A DNA stretch of 64,000 nucleotides from Comamonas phosphati. GTDB taxonomy: Bacteria; Pseudomonadota; Gammaproteobacteria; Burkholderiales; Burkholderiaceae_C. The notes under the pieces are model-generated. The model was not told the origin of the DNA and ran no database searches. It worked only from the letters and a program-made list of their open reading frames with translations. Numbering within the stretch: position 1 is the first letter of the stretch; the number at the start of each line of letters is the position of its first letter. Below are positions 14,773-23,750 of the stretch, piece after piece. The translations under genes and the position numbers were made by a program. The stretch covers positions 1-64,000 of the forward strand of contig NZ_BMEU01000008.1 in NCBI RefSeq assembly GCF_014637085.1, in the 5' to 3' direction.

Positions 14773-16098
14773 ATGAATCCAGTCTTGCCTACTTCGCTGA
14801 GCCCGCGCCTTCAGGCGCGTTTTTGTTTTTCTGCCGGCGCAAGTTCTGAGCAAGCCAAGGCTTCGCGGACGCGCTCTCGCCTGCGCTGGGCTCTGGGCGC
14901 CATGCTGGTGGCGGGTGCGCTGGCCGGCTGCTCCAAGTCGGGTGAGGGGCAGGCGGCGGCTCCCAAGGCGCTGAGCGAGGTCGGCGTGGTCACGCTGCAA
15001 AAGCAGAGCCAGCAGCTCGACGCCAGCCTGCCGGGGCGCACGCGCGCCTTTTTGACGGCCGAAGTGCGGCCCCAGGTCTCGGGCATCGTGCAAAAGCGCC
15101 TGTTCACCGAAGGCGCCCTGGTCAAGCAGGGGCAGCAGCTCTACCAGATCGACCCCGCCACGTTCCAGGCCGCAGAGGCCAGCGCCGCCGCGGCCCTGGC
15201 CAAGGCCGAGGCCAGCCAGCGCACGCTGGCCGCCACGGCACGGCGCAATGCCGAGCTGGTCAAGATCGACGCCATCAGCCGCCAGGCCTATGAGGAAAGC
15301 CAGGCCGCCGCCGCCCAGTCCCAGTCGGACGTGGCCGTGGCCCGCGCCAACCTGGAAACCGCGCGCATCAATCTGCAGTACAGCCGCATCCAGGCGCCCA
15401 TCGGCGGCCGCATCGCCCTGTCCTCGGTGACGCCCGGGGCGCTGGTCACGGCCAACCAGGCCAATGCGCTGACCACCATCGTGCAGCTCGACCCCATGTA
15501 TGTGGACTTCACCCAGGCCAGCTCGGACCTGATACAGCTGCAGCGCGAGATAGCGGCCGGCCGCTTTGCCAAGGTGGACGGCGACAAGATCCCCGTGCGC
15601 ATCCGCCTGGACGACGGCACCGAATACGCCCACCAGGGCAAGCTGGCCTTCACGGGCGTGATCGTCAACGACACCACGGGCACGGTAACGCTGCGCGCCG
15701 TGGTGCCCAACCCCGGCGGCCAGCTCATGCCCGGCATGTATGTGCAGGCGCTGCTGCCCACGGCGCTGGCCCCCGATGCGCTGCTGCTGCCCCAGCAGTC
15801 GGTGACGCGCGACCTCACGGGCCGCCCCGGCGTGCTGGTGGTCAAGGAGGGCCAGGATGGCGCGGTGGTCGAGAAGCGCGACGTGGAGCTCGATCGCGCC
15901 ATCGGCAGCCAGTGGCTGGTGCAGGCGGGTCTTCAGGCCGGCGAGCGCGTGGTGGTGGAAGGTTTCCAGCGCGTCAAGCCCGGCGACAAGGTGAGGGTGG
16001 CGGAAGTGGACCTGAAGGCCAAGGCCGAACGCAAGAGCCAGCCCGGCCAGCCGCCCGTCCAGGCCACGGCCGATGCACCCGCCCGTTCTGCCCGATAA
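14773..16098 (+). CDS. RND efflux periplasmic adaptor (membrane fusion) lipoprotein
   Basis: A protein of up to 441 residues of the AcrA/MexA family. The lipoprotein signal RLRWALGAMLVAGALAGCSK gives a lipobox LAGC near residue 50. After it come the beta-barrel/lipoyl half-motif (RPQVSGIVQKRLFTEGALVK), the alpha-hairpin (residues about 125-190), the second lipoyl half (YSRIQAPIGGRIALSS) and a C-terminal membrane-proximal domain. The start is uncertain. The ATG at 14773 would leave an unusually long stretch before the signal sequence, and that stretch contains a terminator-like hairpin, but no later ATG gives a complete signal. It is first in the three-gene pump operon, 39 bases before the transporter gene. 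Confidence 0.88.
   Translation: MNPVLPTSLSPRLQARFCFSAGASSEQAKASRTRSRLRWALGAMLVAGALAGCSKSGEGQAAAPKALSEVGVVTLQKQSQQLDASLPGRTRAFLTAEVRPQVSGIVQKRLFTEGALVKQGQQLYQIDPATFQAAEASAAAALAKAEASQRTLAATARRNAELVKIDAISRQAYEESQAAAAQSQSDVAVARANLETARINLQYSRIQAPIGGRIALSSVTPGALVTANQANALTTIVQLDPMYVDFTQASSDLIQLQREIAAGRFAKVDGDKIPVRIRLDDGTEYAHQGKLAFTGVIVNDTTGTVTLRAVVPNPGGQLMPGMYVQALLPTALAPDALLLPQQSVTRDLTGRPGVLVVKEGQDGAVVEKRDVELDRAIGSQWLVQAGLQAGERVVVEGFQRVKPGDKVRVAEVDLKAKAERKSQPGQPPVQATADAPARSAR
14804..14819 (+). terminator. Terminator-like hairpin within the 5' end of the adaptor gene
   Basis: CGCGCCT (14804-14810) and AGGCGCG (14813-14819) form a compact inverted repeat followed by TTTTTGTTTTT. Its form is that of an intrinsic terminator, yet it lies inside the apparent coding frame of the efflux adaptor, ahead of its lipoprotein signal. 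It may act as an attenuator, or indicate that the real start is elsewhere. Confidence 0.5.
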
Positions 16099-16137
16099 GC
16101 GCCAGAGAACCATCGGATACAGGGCAGGACAGCACAC

Positions 16138-19100
16138 ATGGCTCAGTTTTTCATCGACCGGCCCATTTTTGCCTGGGTCATCGCCATCGTCATCATGCTG
16201 GCCGGGGCCTTGTCGATCTCGACATTGCCGCTGGAGCAGTATCCGGACATCGCGCCGCCGCGCGTGACGATTTCCTCGCAGTACACGGGTGCCTCGGCCG
16301 AGACCGTCGAGAACTCGGTCACCCAGATCGTCGAGCAGCAGATCAAGGGCATAGACAACATGCTCTACATGAGCTCGACCAGCGATGCGTCGGGCCGTTC
16401 GCGCACCACGCTGACCTTTGCGCCGGGCACCGATATCGACGTGGCCCAGGTGCAGGTGCAGAACAAGCTGCAGGCCGCGATGAACCGCCTGCCCGACTCC
16501 GTCAAGAGCCGGGGCGTGTTCGTGAACAAGGGCGGCCAGGACTTTCTGGTCACCTACAGCTTCTACTCGCTCGATCCCGAGATGAACGAGGTGGACATCG
16601 GCGACTACATCAACAGCAACCTCGTCGATGTGATCGGCCGCCTCGAGGGCGTGGGCGACATCAATGTCTTCGGCACCTTCTACGCGATGCGCATCTGGAT
16701 GGACCCGGCCAGAATGGAGAAGTACGGCCTCATGCCGTCGGACCTGGTCAATGCGCTCAATGCGCAGAACGCCCAGGTCTCGGCGGGCCAGCTGGGCGCG
16801 CTGCCGGCCGTGAAGAACCAGCAGCTCAACGCCACGATCACGGCGCGCACCAAGCTCAGGACGCCCGCGCAGTTCGAGGCCATCGTGCTCAAGTCGGCCA
16901 CCGACGGCTCGGTCGTGACCGTCAAGGACGTGGCGCGCGTGGAGCTGGGGGCGGACAACCTGTCCATCCAGGCCAGGCTCAACGGCATGCGCGGCGCCGG
17001 CATGGGCATCATCCTGGCCGACGGCGCCAACGCCATGGCGGTGTCGGACGCCGTGGCCGCCAAGCTGGCTGCGCTCAAGCCCTATTTCCCGAACAAGATC
17101 GACTACTTCGTGAGCTCGGACTCCACGCCCTTCGTGCGTGCCTCCATCCGTGAGGTGGTCAGCGCTTTGGGCGAGGCCATGGTGCTGGTGGTGATCGTGA
17201 TGTTCGTCTTCCTGCAGAACCTGCGCGCCACGCTGATCCCCGCGATCGCCGTGCCCGTGGTGCTGCTGGGCACCTTCGGCGTGCTGTCGGCGGCTGGCTA
17301 CTCGATCAACACGCTGACCATGTTCGCCATGGTGCTGGCCATCGGCCTGCTGGTGGACGATGCCATCGTGGTGGTCGAGAACGTGGAGCGCGTGATGCAC
17401 GAGACCGGCAAGTCGGCCAAGGAGGCGACGCGCCAGTCCATGCGCGAGATCACGCCGGCGCTGGTTGGCATCGGCGTGACGCTGTCGGCCGTGTTCGTGC
17501 CCATGGCCTTCTTCGGCGGTTCCACGGGCGTGATCTACCGCCAGTTCTCCATCACCATCGTGGCGGCCATGGCGCTGTCGGTGTTCGTGGCGCTGACGCT
17601 CACGCCCGCGCTGTGCGCCAGCATTCTCAAGCCGCCGGTAGCCCAGGGTCACGGTCCGGTGCGCTCGGGCCTGCTCGGTTTGAACGACCGGTTCTTCCGC
17701 TGGTTCAACCGCAGCTTCGATGCCACGGCCGCCCGCTACCAGGGGACGGTGGCCTATGTGCTGCGCCGTACCAAGCGCATGGTGCTGGTCTTCCTGGCCG
17801 TCTGCGCGGCCGTGGCGCTGCTGATGCACCGCCTGCCGACCTCCTTCCTGCCCGACGAAGACCAGGGCTTTGTCTACGTCAACGTCAACCTGCCTTCGGG
17901 CGCCGCCGATGCGCGGTTGCAGGACGTGCTGGACCAGACGCGCGAATACCTGCTCAAGCAGCCCGAAGTCATCAGCTTCAACCAGGTCTCGGGCCTGAAC
18001 GGCGACCAGAGCTCGGCGCGCGGCTTCGTGCGGCTCAAGCCCTGGGCCGAGCGCCCCCTGGCTTCGCAGTCGGCTTCGGCCCTGGCCCACCGGGCGACCA
18101 AGGAGCTGTCCTCCATCCGCGATGCCCGCGTCTACGTGATGCAGCCGCCGGCCGTGCGCGGCCTGGGCGCCAGCGCGGGCTTCAACTTCATGCTCAAGGA
18201 CATCAACGGCATGGGGCATGCGGCCTTGCTGGCGGCCGCCAACCACGTGCAGGATGCCGCGCGCAAGCGGCCCGAGCTGACGGCCGTGCGCACCACCAAT
18301 CTGGAAGATGCCACCGAGCTGCGCGTGGACATCGACGACCGCAAGGCCGGCGCCCTGGGCCTGTCGTACGGCGACATCAACAGCGTGCTCTCCAGCGCCA
18401 TGGGCGGCACCTACGTCAACGACTTCCTGAACAACGGCCGCGTCAAGCGCGTCTACATCCAGGGCGATGCGCCGCACCGCATGCTGCCGCAGGACATCGC
18501 CAGGTGGACCGTGCGCAACAAGAATGGCGAAATGGTGCCCTTCGGCGCGTTCTCGCGCACCTACTGGGCCTACGGCTCGCCGCAGCTTATGCGCTACAAC
18601 GGCGCGCCGTCCTATGAGTTCATCGGCAGTGCCGCGCCCGGCGTGAGCTCGGGCGCGGCCATGGCCGCGGTGGAGGACATCTTGCGGCAGCTGCCGTCCG
18701 GCATAGGCTACGAGTGGACCGGCGCCTCGCTGCAGGAGCGCCAGTCGGGTGCGCAGGCGCCCATGCTCTATGCCATCTCCATCCTGTTCGTGTTCCTGTG
18801 CCTGGCGGCGCTGTACGAGAGCTGGACCGTACCGCTGTCGGTGATGCTGGCCGTGCCGCTGGGCGTGGTGGGGGCGCTGCTGTTCACCTCGCTGCGCGGC
18901 CTGAGCAACGACGTGTACTTCCAGGTGGGCCTGCTGACCACGGTGGGCCTGGCGGCCAAGAACGCCATCCTGATCGTGGAATTCGCCGTGCAGCTGCAGG
19001 AGCAGGGCAGGAGCGTGTTCGATGCCACGGTGGCTGCCGTGCGCCTGCGCTTGCGCCCCATCCTGATGACTTCGCTGGCCTTTGGCTTCGGCGTGATTCC

Positions 19101-19314
19101 GCTGGCCATTGGCACGGGCGCTGGCGCGGGCGGGCGCAATGCCATCGGCACGGCCGTGCTCGGCGGCATGATGGCCTCCACCGTGCTGGGCATCTTCCTG
19201 GTGCCGGTGTTCTTCCTGCTGATCCGCAGCTGGTTCAAGAGCCGCTCGCGCCATGATGACGGCCCGGACGCTGCGCCGCCAGCACCGCACCCAACCCCGG
19301 AGAGCGCCGCATGA
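16138..19314 (+). CDS. RND efflux inner-membrane transporter (HAE1, AcrB/MexB family)
   Basis: A 1058-residue proton-driven multidrug exporter. It begins MAQFFIDRPIFAWVIAIVIM, the hallmark first helix of HAE1 pumps. The proton-relay Asp pair is in GLLVDDAIVVVENVERVMHE near residue 405, and the second half repeats the fold with GLAAKNAILIVEFAVQLQ near residue 940. Length and twelve expected helices fit AcrB (1049). It forms a tripartite pump with the adaptor before it and the outer-membrane factor after it, whose start overlaps its stop by 4 bases (ATGA). Substrates are unknown; no regulator gene lies beside the operon. Confidence 0.95.
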   Translation: MAQFFIDRPIFAWVIAIVIMLAGALSISTLPLEQYPDIAPPRVTISSQYTGASAETVENSVTQIVEQQIKGIDNMLYMSSTSDASGRSRTTLTFAPGTDIDVAQVQVQNKLQAAMNRLPDSVKSRGVFVNKGGQDFLVTYSFYSLDPEMNEVDIGDYINSNLVDVIGRLEGVGDINVFGTFYAMRIWMDPARMEKYGLMPSDLVNALNAQNAQVSAGQLGALPAVKNQQLNATITARTKLRTPAQFEAIVLKSATDGSVVTVKDVARVELGADNLSIQARLNGMRGAGMGIILADGANAMAVSDAVAAKLAALKPYFPNKIDYFVSSDSTPFVRASIREVVSALGEAMVLVVIVMFVFLQNLRATLIPAIAVPVVLLGTFGVLSAAGYSINTLTMFAMVLAIGLLVDDAIVVVENVERVMHETGKSAKEATRQSMREITPALVGIGVTLSAVFVPMAFFGGSTGVIYRQFSITIVAAMALSVFVALTLTPALCASILKPPVAQGHGPVRSGLLGLNDRFFRWFNRSFDATAARYQGTVAYVLRRTKRMVLVFLAVCAAVALLMHRLPTSFLPDEDQGFVYVNVNLPSGAADARLQDVLDQTREYLLKQPEVISFNQVSGLNGDQSSARGFVRLKPWAERPLASQSASALAHRATKELSSIRDARVYVMQPPAVRGLGASAGFNFMLKDINGMGHAALLAAANHVQDAARKRPELTAVRTTNLEDATELRVDIDDRKAGALGLSYGDINSVLSSAMGGTYVNDFLNNGRVKRVYIQGDAPHRMLPQDIARWTVRNKNGEMVPFGAFSRTYWAYGSPQLMRYNGAPSYEFIGSAAPGVSSGAAMAAVEDILRQLPSGIGYEWTGASLQERQSGAQAPMLYAISILFVFLCLAALYESWTVPLSVMLAVPLGVVGALLFTSLRGLSNDVYFQVGLLTTVGLAAKNAILIVEFAVQLQEQGRSVFDATVAAVRLRLRPILMTSLAFGFGVIPLAIGTGAGAGGRNAIGTAVLGGMMASTVLGIFLVPVFFLLIRSWFKSRSRHDDGPDAAPPAPHPTPESAA

Positions 19315-20786
19315 GGCGCCCGATGATGAGAACCCCGCTTCACGCCCTGCCGGCGGCCCTGGCTTGGCCTCTTGCTCTATTGCTGGCCGGCTGCAATCTG
19401 GCCCCCACCTACCAGACGCCGCAGCTGCCGGTGCCCGAAACCGTCAGCGCCGACGGCGCTCCCGTGCAGGCCGGCGAGTCCGGGCTGCAGCAGGCCGAAA
19501 GCCTGAAACACCTGCAGTGGCTGCAGTCGGCACAGCTGCGCCAGGTCGTGGCCCTGGCGCTGACGCACAACCGCGACCTGCGCATGGCCGTCGAGAACAT
19601 CGAGAAGGCCCGGGCCCAGTACGGCATCACGCGCGCCGATCTGCTGCCCGGTGTCAATGCCCAGGCCCAGGCCAGCCGCTCGCGCACGGCGGCCGATCTG
19701 AACGCCAACGGCCGCTCCACGCTGGCCACGCAGTACACGGCCCAGCTGGGTTTTGCCAGCTACGAGCTGGACCTGTGGGGCCGCATCCGCAACCTCAACG
19801 ATGCGGCACTGCAGCAGTTTCTGCAAAGCCAGGAGAGCCGGCGCAATGTGCAGATCGGCCTGGTGGCCGACGTGGCCAATGCCTGGCTCACGCTGGCGGC
19901 CGACCAGTCGCGCCTGCAACTGGCCAGGGACACGCTGGCCAGCCGCGTCAAGGCGCTGGAACTGACGCAGCGCATGTACGAGATCGGCTCGGCCTCGGGC
20001 CTGGTGCTGGCGCAGAACCAGACCACGGTGGATACGGCGCGCGGCGACGTGGCCGGCTTCACTGCCCAGGTGGAGCGCGACCGCAATGCGCTGCAGCTGC
20101 TGGTGGGCGGCCCCGTGCCGGCCGGGCTGCTGCCGGATGCAGGCACCTTGACCACTGACGACGTGGCCACGCTGCAGGCCGTGCCCGCGCCGCTGCCGTC
20201 CAGCGTGCTGCTGCAGCGCCCCGACGTGCAGGCGGCCGAGCGCAATCTGCGTGCCATGAACGCCAACATCGGCGCGGCCCGCGCGGCCATGTTTCCCACC
20301 ATCAGCCTCACGGCCAGTGTGGGCACGGGCAGCACCGATCTGGACCGGCTGTTCGGCGGCGGCAACGGTACCTGGAGCTTCATCCCGCTGCTCAGGCTGC
20401 CCATCTTCGATGCGGGCCGCAACCGTGCCAACGTGCAGGTGGCCGAGAGCAACCAGCGCATTGCCGTGGCGCAGTACGAGAAGGCCGTGCAGACGGCCTT
20501 CAGGGAAACCGCCGACGTGCTGGCCGACCGCGCCCAATGGAACGAGCGCCTGGCCGCGCAGAACAGCATGGTGGCCCATACGCAGAAGGCCTTCGATCTG
20601 TCGAATGCGCGTTTTCGCACGGGTGCCGACAACTATCTGACCGTGCTCGACGCCCAGCGCAACCTCTATGCCGCGCAGCAGACGCTGATAGGTCTGCGGC
20701 TGTCCGAGCAGCTCAACCGCGTGACGCTGTGGAAGGTGCTGGGCGGCGCCGAAAGCGCGGCCCGCCAGCCCATGGCTCCTGAATAG
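19311..20786 (+). CDS. RND efflux outer-membrane factor lipoprotein (OprM/NodT family)
   Basis: A 491-residue outer-membrane channel lipoprotein. The signal ends at the lipobox LLLAGCN (Cys near residue 28), followed by LAPTYQTPQLPVPE, the conserved start of mature OprM-type proteins. Two repeats of coiled-coil and beta strand follow, with ELDLWGRIRNLNDAAL near residue 150 and LLRLPIFDAGRNRANVQVAE near residue 365. GGAG lies 8 bases before the ATG at 19311, which overlaps the transporter stop. It completes the pump across the outer membrane. Confidence 0.94.
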   Translation: MRRPMMRTPLHALPAALAWPLALLLAGCNLAPTYQTPQLPVPETVSADGAPVQAGESGLQQAESLKHLQWLQSAQLRQVVALALTHNRDLRMAVENIEKARAQYGITRADLLPGVNAQAQASRSRTAADLNANGRSTLATQYTAQLGFASYELDLWGRIRNLNDAALQQFLQSQESRRNVQIGLVADVANAWLTLAADQSRLQLARDTLASRVKALELTQRMYEIGSASGLVLAQNQTTVDTARGDVAGFTAQVERDRNALQLLVGGPVPAGLLPDAGTLTTDDVATLQAVPAPLPSSVLLQRPDVQAAERNLRAMNANIGAARAAMFPTISLTASVGTGSTDLDRLFGGGNGTWSFIPLLRLPIFDAGRNRANVQVAESNQRIAVAQYEKAVQTAFRETADVLADRAQWNERLAAQNSMVAHTQKAFDLSNARFRTGADNYLTVLDAQRNLYAAQQTLIGLRLSEQLNRVTLWKVLGGAESAARQPMAPE

Positions 20787-20873
20787 GGAGCGAATGGCCA
20801 TCGCCGGCGAAGCCAAGCCGGCATTCCTGCTGCAGACCCGCCCACAGCCGTGCGCCGGATGTGGGCAGGTGTC

Positions 20874-21224
20874 TTACTGCGCCCGCTCCACGCGCGTCAG
20901 AGTCAGCACGCCGTTCACCTGTTCGGCCCGGAAGCGGATGCTGTCTCCGGGCTTGAGCTGCGAGGCCTGCTGGGGATCGGCCAGCGGGAACACCATGGTC
21001 ATGGCGGGCATGTCCAGGTTCTTGATGTCCTCGTGGCGGATGGTGAGCTTGCCGCCACGCGCATCGACGCGCGTGACTTCGCCGGCCGTCAGCATCATCT
21101 CCTGGCCGGCTGCGGCCGGTGCTTCGCGGTCAGTATGGCCGGAGTGGTCCTGCGCCATGGCGGGGCCGGCCAGGGCCGCGCAAAGGCCCAGGGCTGCAAG
21201 AAGAGAAAGCAGTGTGGGGTTCAT
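20874..21224 (-). CDS. CusF-like periplasmic copper-binding protein
   Basis: A 116-residue protein with a Sec signal peptide (cleavage after PAMA, residue 24) and a CusF-type OB-fold domain. The copper site of E. coli CusF is H36/W44/M47/M49. Here the equally spaced residues are H64, M72, M75 and M77 in TIRHEDIKNLDMPAMTMVF, so the Trp that caps the metal in CusF is replaced by Met. Known role of the family: copper or silver chaperone to the CusCBA pump. It is the last gene of the minus-strand copper operon; no CusA or CusB is present in it. Confidence 0.88.
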   Translation of the reverse strand: MNPTLLSLLAALGLCAALAGPAMAQDHSGHTDREAPAAAGQEMMLTAGEVTRVDARGGKLTIRHEDIKNLDMPAMTMVFPLADPQQASQLKPGDSIRFRAEQVNGVLTLTRVERAQ

Positions 21225-21251
21225 GAAAATTCCTCCGGTATCTAGATTGGA

Positions 21252-21785
21252 TCAGCCGCGGTAGCTGGCGAACACGCTGGTGGACACATCGCTGTTCATC
21301 AGGTTTCTGGTGACCAGCAGCACATCGAACGGGTCCTTGCGGCCCTGGTATTCGGGGCCGTCCATGCCCGGGCTGCCCACGGGCATGCCGGGTACGGCCA
21401 GGCCCAGGGCCTTGGGCTTTTGCGCCAGCAGCTTGTGTACGTCGGCCGCCGGTACATGGCCTTCGAGCAGATAGCCGGCGACCAGGGCCGTGTGGCAGGA
21501 GCCCAGGCGCTGCGGCAGGCCCAGCCTGGCGCGCACGGCGTTGTTGCCCGTGTCGTGCACGGTCACGGCAAAGCCGTTGGCTTCCATGTGGGCGACCCAG
21601 TCCTTGCAGCAGCCGCAGTTCGGGTCCTTCCAGACTTCTACGGAAGTGGGTTTGACTGGCGTCGGCTTGGCGGGAGTCACGGCCCAGAGCGAAGGCGCGG
21701 CCAGCGCCGCGCAGCCCGCGGCGATGCGGCCCAGCGCCCAGCGGCGCTGAAAGGCTGCGATGGGATGGATGCGTTCATGTGGCAT
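21252..21785 (-). CDS. DUF411 family metal-binding protein
   Basis: A 177-residue protein of the DUF411 family, with an N-terminal signal region (LGRIAAGCAALAAPSLWAV) and the signature VWKDPNCGCCKDW (C57, C59, C60). It continues with CHTALVAGYLLEGHVPAADV, GLAVPGMPVGSPGM and PFDVLLV, all conserved in the family. Members are found with copper-resistance genes and are thought to bind Cu(I) in the periplasm; their biochemical role is not settled. It lies 27 bases upstream of the CusF-like gene in the same operon. Confidence 0.85.
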   Translation of the reverse strand: MPHERIHPIAAFQRRWALGRIAAGCAALAAPSLWAVTPAKPTPVKPTSVEVWKDPNCGCCKDWVAHMEANGFAVTVHDTGNNAVRARLGLPQRLGSCHTALVAGYLLEGHVPAADVHKLLAQKPKALGLAVPGMPVGSPGMDGPEYQGRKDPFDVLLVTRNLMNSDVSTSVFASYRG

Positions 21786-21821
21786 GGGAAATCCTTGCAG
21801 AGAATGGACGGGTCGTGAGGG

Positions 21822-22325
21822 TCAGGGCGTCACGGTGATGGTTCCGCGCATGCCGGCCTGGTAGTGGCCGGGGATGAGGCAGGCGAAGTCGAAGCTGCCG
21901 TCTCGGTTGAAGTTCCAGACCAGTTCGCCGACCTTGCCGGGCGAGACGTGGGCCATATAGGGCTCGGCATGCTCCATGGTGGGAAAGCGCAGCATCAGCT
22001 GTGCGTGCTCGTCCAGCGAGGCCGGCGTGCCCAGCACGATCTCGTGCATGGTCTGGCCCTTGTTCGCCACGCGCAGCCGCACGGTCTCGCCGAGCCTGAC
22101 GCTGATGTGTGCGGGCGTGAAGCGCATGTCGTCGCTCATGTCCAGCGTGATGGTACGCCGGGCCGCCTCGGCATCGCCGGCAATGCCCCAGGGCTTCTGT
22201 TCCTTCACGGTCATGGCGTCGGCTGCCATATTTGCCGGGTTTTCGTGCGGCTGGCTGCCGTGGGCGAGGGCCGTGGCCGAGCCGGCCAGCAGTGCTGCGG
22301 TGCAGATCAGGTGCAATGTCTTCAT
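21822..22325 (-). CDS. copI: Cupredoxin-domain copper tolerance protein (CopI-like)
   Basis: A 167-residue periplasmic protein with a signal peptide (cleavage after TALA, near residue 21), a short His/Met-rich linker (HGSQPHENPANMAADAM) and a C-terminal cupredoxin domain. Type-1 copper ligands are all in place: H94 in TMHEIVLGT, then C149, H154 and M159 in FDFACLIPGHYQAGM. This matches CopI, a periplasmic protein described in copper tolerance of Rubrivivax and Vibrio. It lies in the copper operon 18 bases after the multicopper oxidase. Confidence 0.87.
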   Translation of the reverse strand: MKTLHLICTAALLAGSATALAHGSQPHENPANMAADAMTVKEQKPWGIAGDAEAARRTITLDMSDDMRFTPAHISVRLGETVRLRVANKGQTMHEIVLGTPASLDEHAQLMLRFPTMEHAEPYMAHVSPGKVGELVWNFNRDGSFDFACLIPGHYQAGMRGTITVTP

Positions 22326-22343
22326 GGTCTTCCTTGCTCTGGT

Positions 22344-23750
22344 TCATTGGTGTTCGTGGCCGGCACCGGGCTTGCGCACGCTGGGCGCGCCGGGGGCCTG
22401 GCCGGGGGGTGTCTGGCGTGGAACCGATGGGGCCGCCGGCGCGCTCTGCCCGTCGGCCGCGTATTCGTAGGCCACGGTGCGGGCGGGGTGCCTGAACCAG
22501 CCCGGGTCGCCGTAATCGTTTGCGCCCAGGCCTTTGCGCACCTTGAGAGTGGTGAACATGCCGCCCATTTCCAGGTCGCCGAACGGGCCCTTGCCGCTCA
22601 TCATCGGAAAGGTGTTGTCGGGCAGAGGCATCTGCATGCTTCCCATGTCGGCCATGCCGCGCTCGCCCATGACCATGTAGTCGGGCACGATCTTCTGGAT
22701 CTTGCGCACCAGGCCGCTGTGGTCCAGTCCGATCATGGTGGGCACCGCGTGGCCCATGGCCCCCATGGTGTGGTGGCTCTTGTGGCAGTGCAGGGCCCAG
22801 TCGCCCGCTTCGTCGGCCACGAATTCCATCTGCCGCATCTGGCCCACGGCCACGTCGGTGGTGACCTCGGGCCAGCGCGCGCTCTGGGGCACGGGGCCGC
22901 CGTCGGTGCCTGTGACCTCGAACTCGTGGCCGTGCAGGTGCACGGGGTGGTTGGTCATGGTCAGATTGCCCACGCGCATGCGCACCCGGTCGCCTTGCCT
23001 TGCCACCAGCGGAGCGATGGCCGGGAAGGCCCGGCTGTTGAAGGTCCAGATGTTGAAGTCCGTCATCTCGCCCACGCGCGGCGTCATGGCGCCGGGCTCG
23101 ACGGCGAACGAGCCCAGCAGCCAGGCGTAGTCGCGCTGCACGTCGGCGATCAGCGGGTTCGCTCCCTTGGGGTGGGTGATCCACAGGCCCATCATGCCCA
23201 TGGCCATCTGCACCATCTCGTCGGCATGCGGGTGGTACATGAAGGTGCCGGGCCGGCGTGCCGTGAACTCGTAGACAAAAGTCTTGCCGGGTGCGATATG
23301 CGGCTGGGTCAGGCCGCCCACGCCGTCCATGCCGCTCGGCAGGCGCTGGCCGTGCCAGTGCACCGTGGTGTGCTCGGGCAGACGGTTGGTGACGAAGATG
23401 CGCAGCCTGTCGCCCTCCACCACCTCGATGGTGGGGCCGGGGCTCTGGCCGTTGTAGCCCCACATGTTGATGGAAAAGCCCGGCGCCACTTCGCGCACCA
23501 CGGGTTCGGCCACCAGGTGGAATTCCTTGACGCCGCCATTCATGCGCCAGGGCAAGGTCCAGCCGTTCAGGGTGACCACGGGGTGGTAGGGACGGCCGTT
23601 GGGCGGCACCAGGGGCGCGGCGGTCTCTGCCGAGGACTGGCTCACGGCTTCGGGCAGGGCCGCCATGGCCACCCGGCTCACGGCCGTGGCAGCAACAGCG
23701 CCGGCTGCGGCCGTGAAGAAACTGCGGCGTTGCATGTCAGTGGCTTTCAT
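22344..23750 (-). CDS. Multicopper oxidase (periplasmic copper oxidase, TAT-exported)
   Basis: A protein of up to 468 residues. A twin-arginine signal (MQRRSFFTAAAGAVAATAVS) is followed by cupredoxin domains with the multicopper oxidase copper motifs HWHG, YHPHADEMVQ, HPVHLHGHEF and HCHKSHH. A Met-rich C-terminal part (MGERGMADMGSMQMPLPDN) is likely extra copper binding. Known role: oxidation of Cu(I) to the less permeable Cu(II). The ATG at 23750 would overlap the upstream TolC-like gene by 14 bases; the ATG at 23735, just after that stop, would start directly at the twin-arginine signal and is equally possible. It is part of the copper operon. Confidence 0.9.
   Translation of the reverse strand: MKATDMQRRSFFTAAAGAVAATAVSRVAMAALPEAVSQSSAETAAPLVPPNGRPYHPVVTLNGWTLPWRMNGGVKEFHLVAEPVVREVAPGFSINMWGYNGQSPGPTIEVVEGDRLRIFVTNRLPEHTTVHWHGQRLPSGMDGVGGLTQPHIAPGKTFVYEFTARRPGTFMYHPHADEMVQMAMGMMGLWITHPKGANPLIADVQRDYAWLLGSFAVEPGAMTPRVGEMTDFNIWTFNSRAFPAIAPLVARQGDRVRMRVGNLTMTNHPVHLHGHEFEVTGTDGGPVPQSARWPEVTTDVAVGQMRQMEFVADEAGDWALHCHKSHHTMGAMGHAVPTMIGLDHSGLVRKIQKIVPDYMVMGERGMADMGSMQMPLPDNTFPMMSGKGPFGDLEMGGMFTTLKVRKGLGANDYGDPGWFRHPARTVAYEYAADGQSAPAAPSVPRQTPPGQAPGAPSVRKPGAGHEHQ

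Noticed and set aside
14566-19290. A 1574-codon open frame on the minus strand opposite the efflux operon
   Set aside because: It is antisense to three certain genes, is rich in His, Arg, Gly and Gln as expected for a shadow of GC-rich coding DNA, and has no domain.
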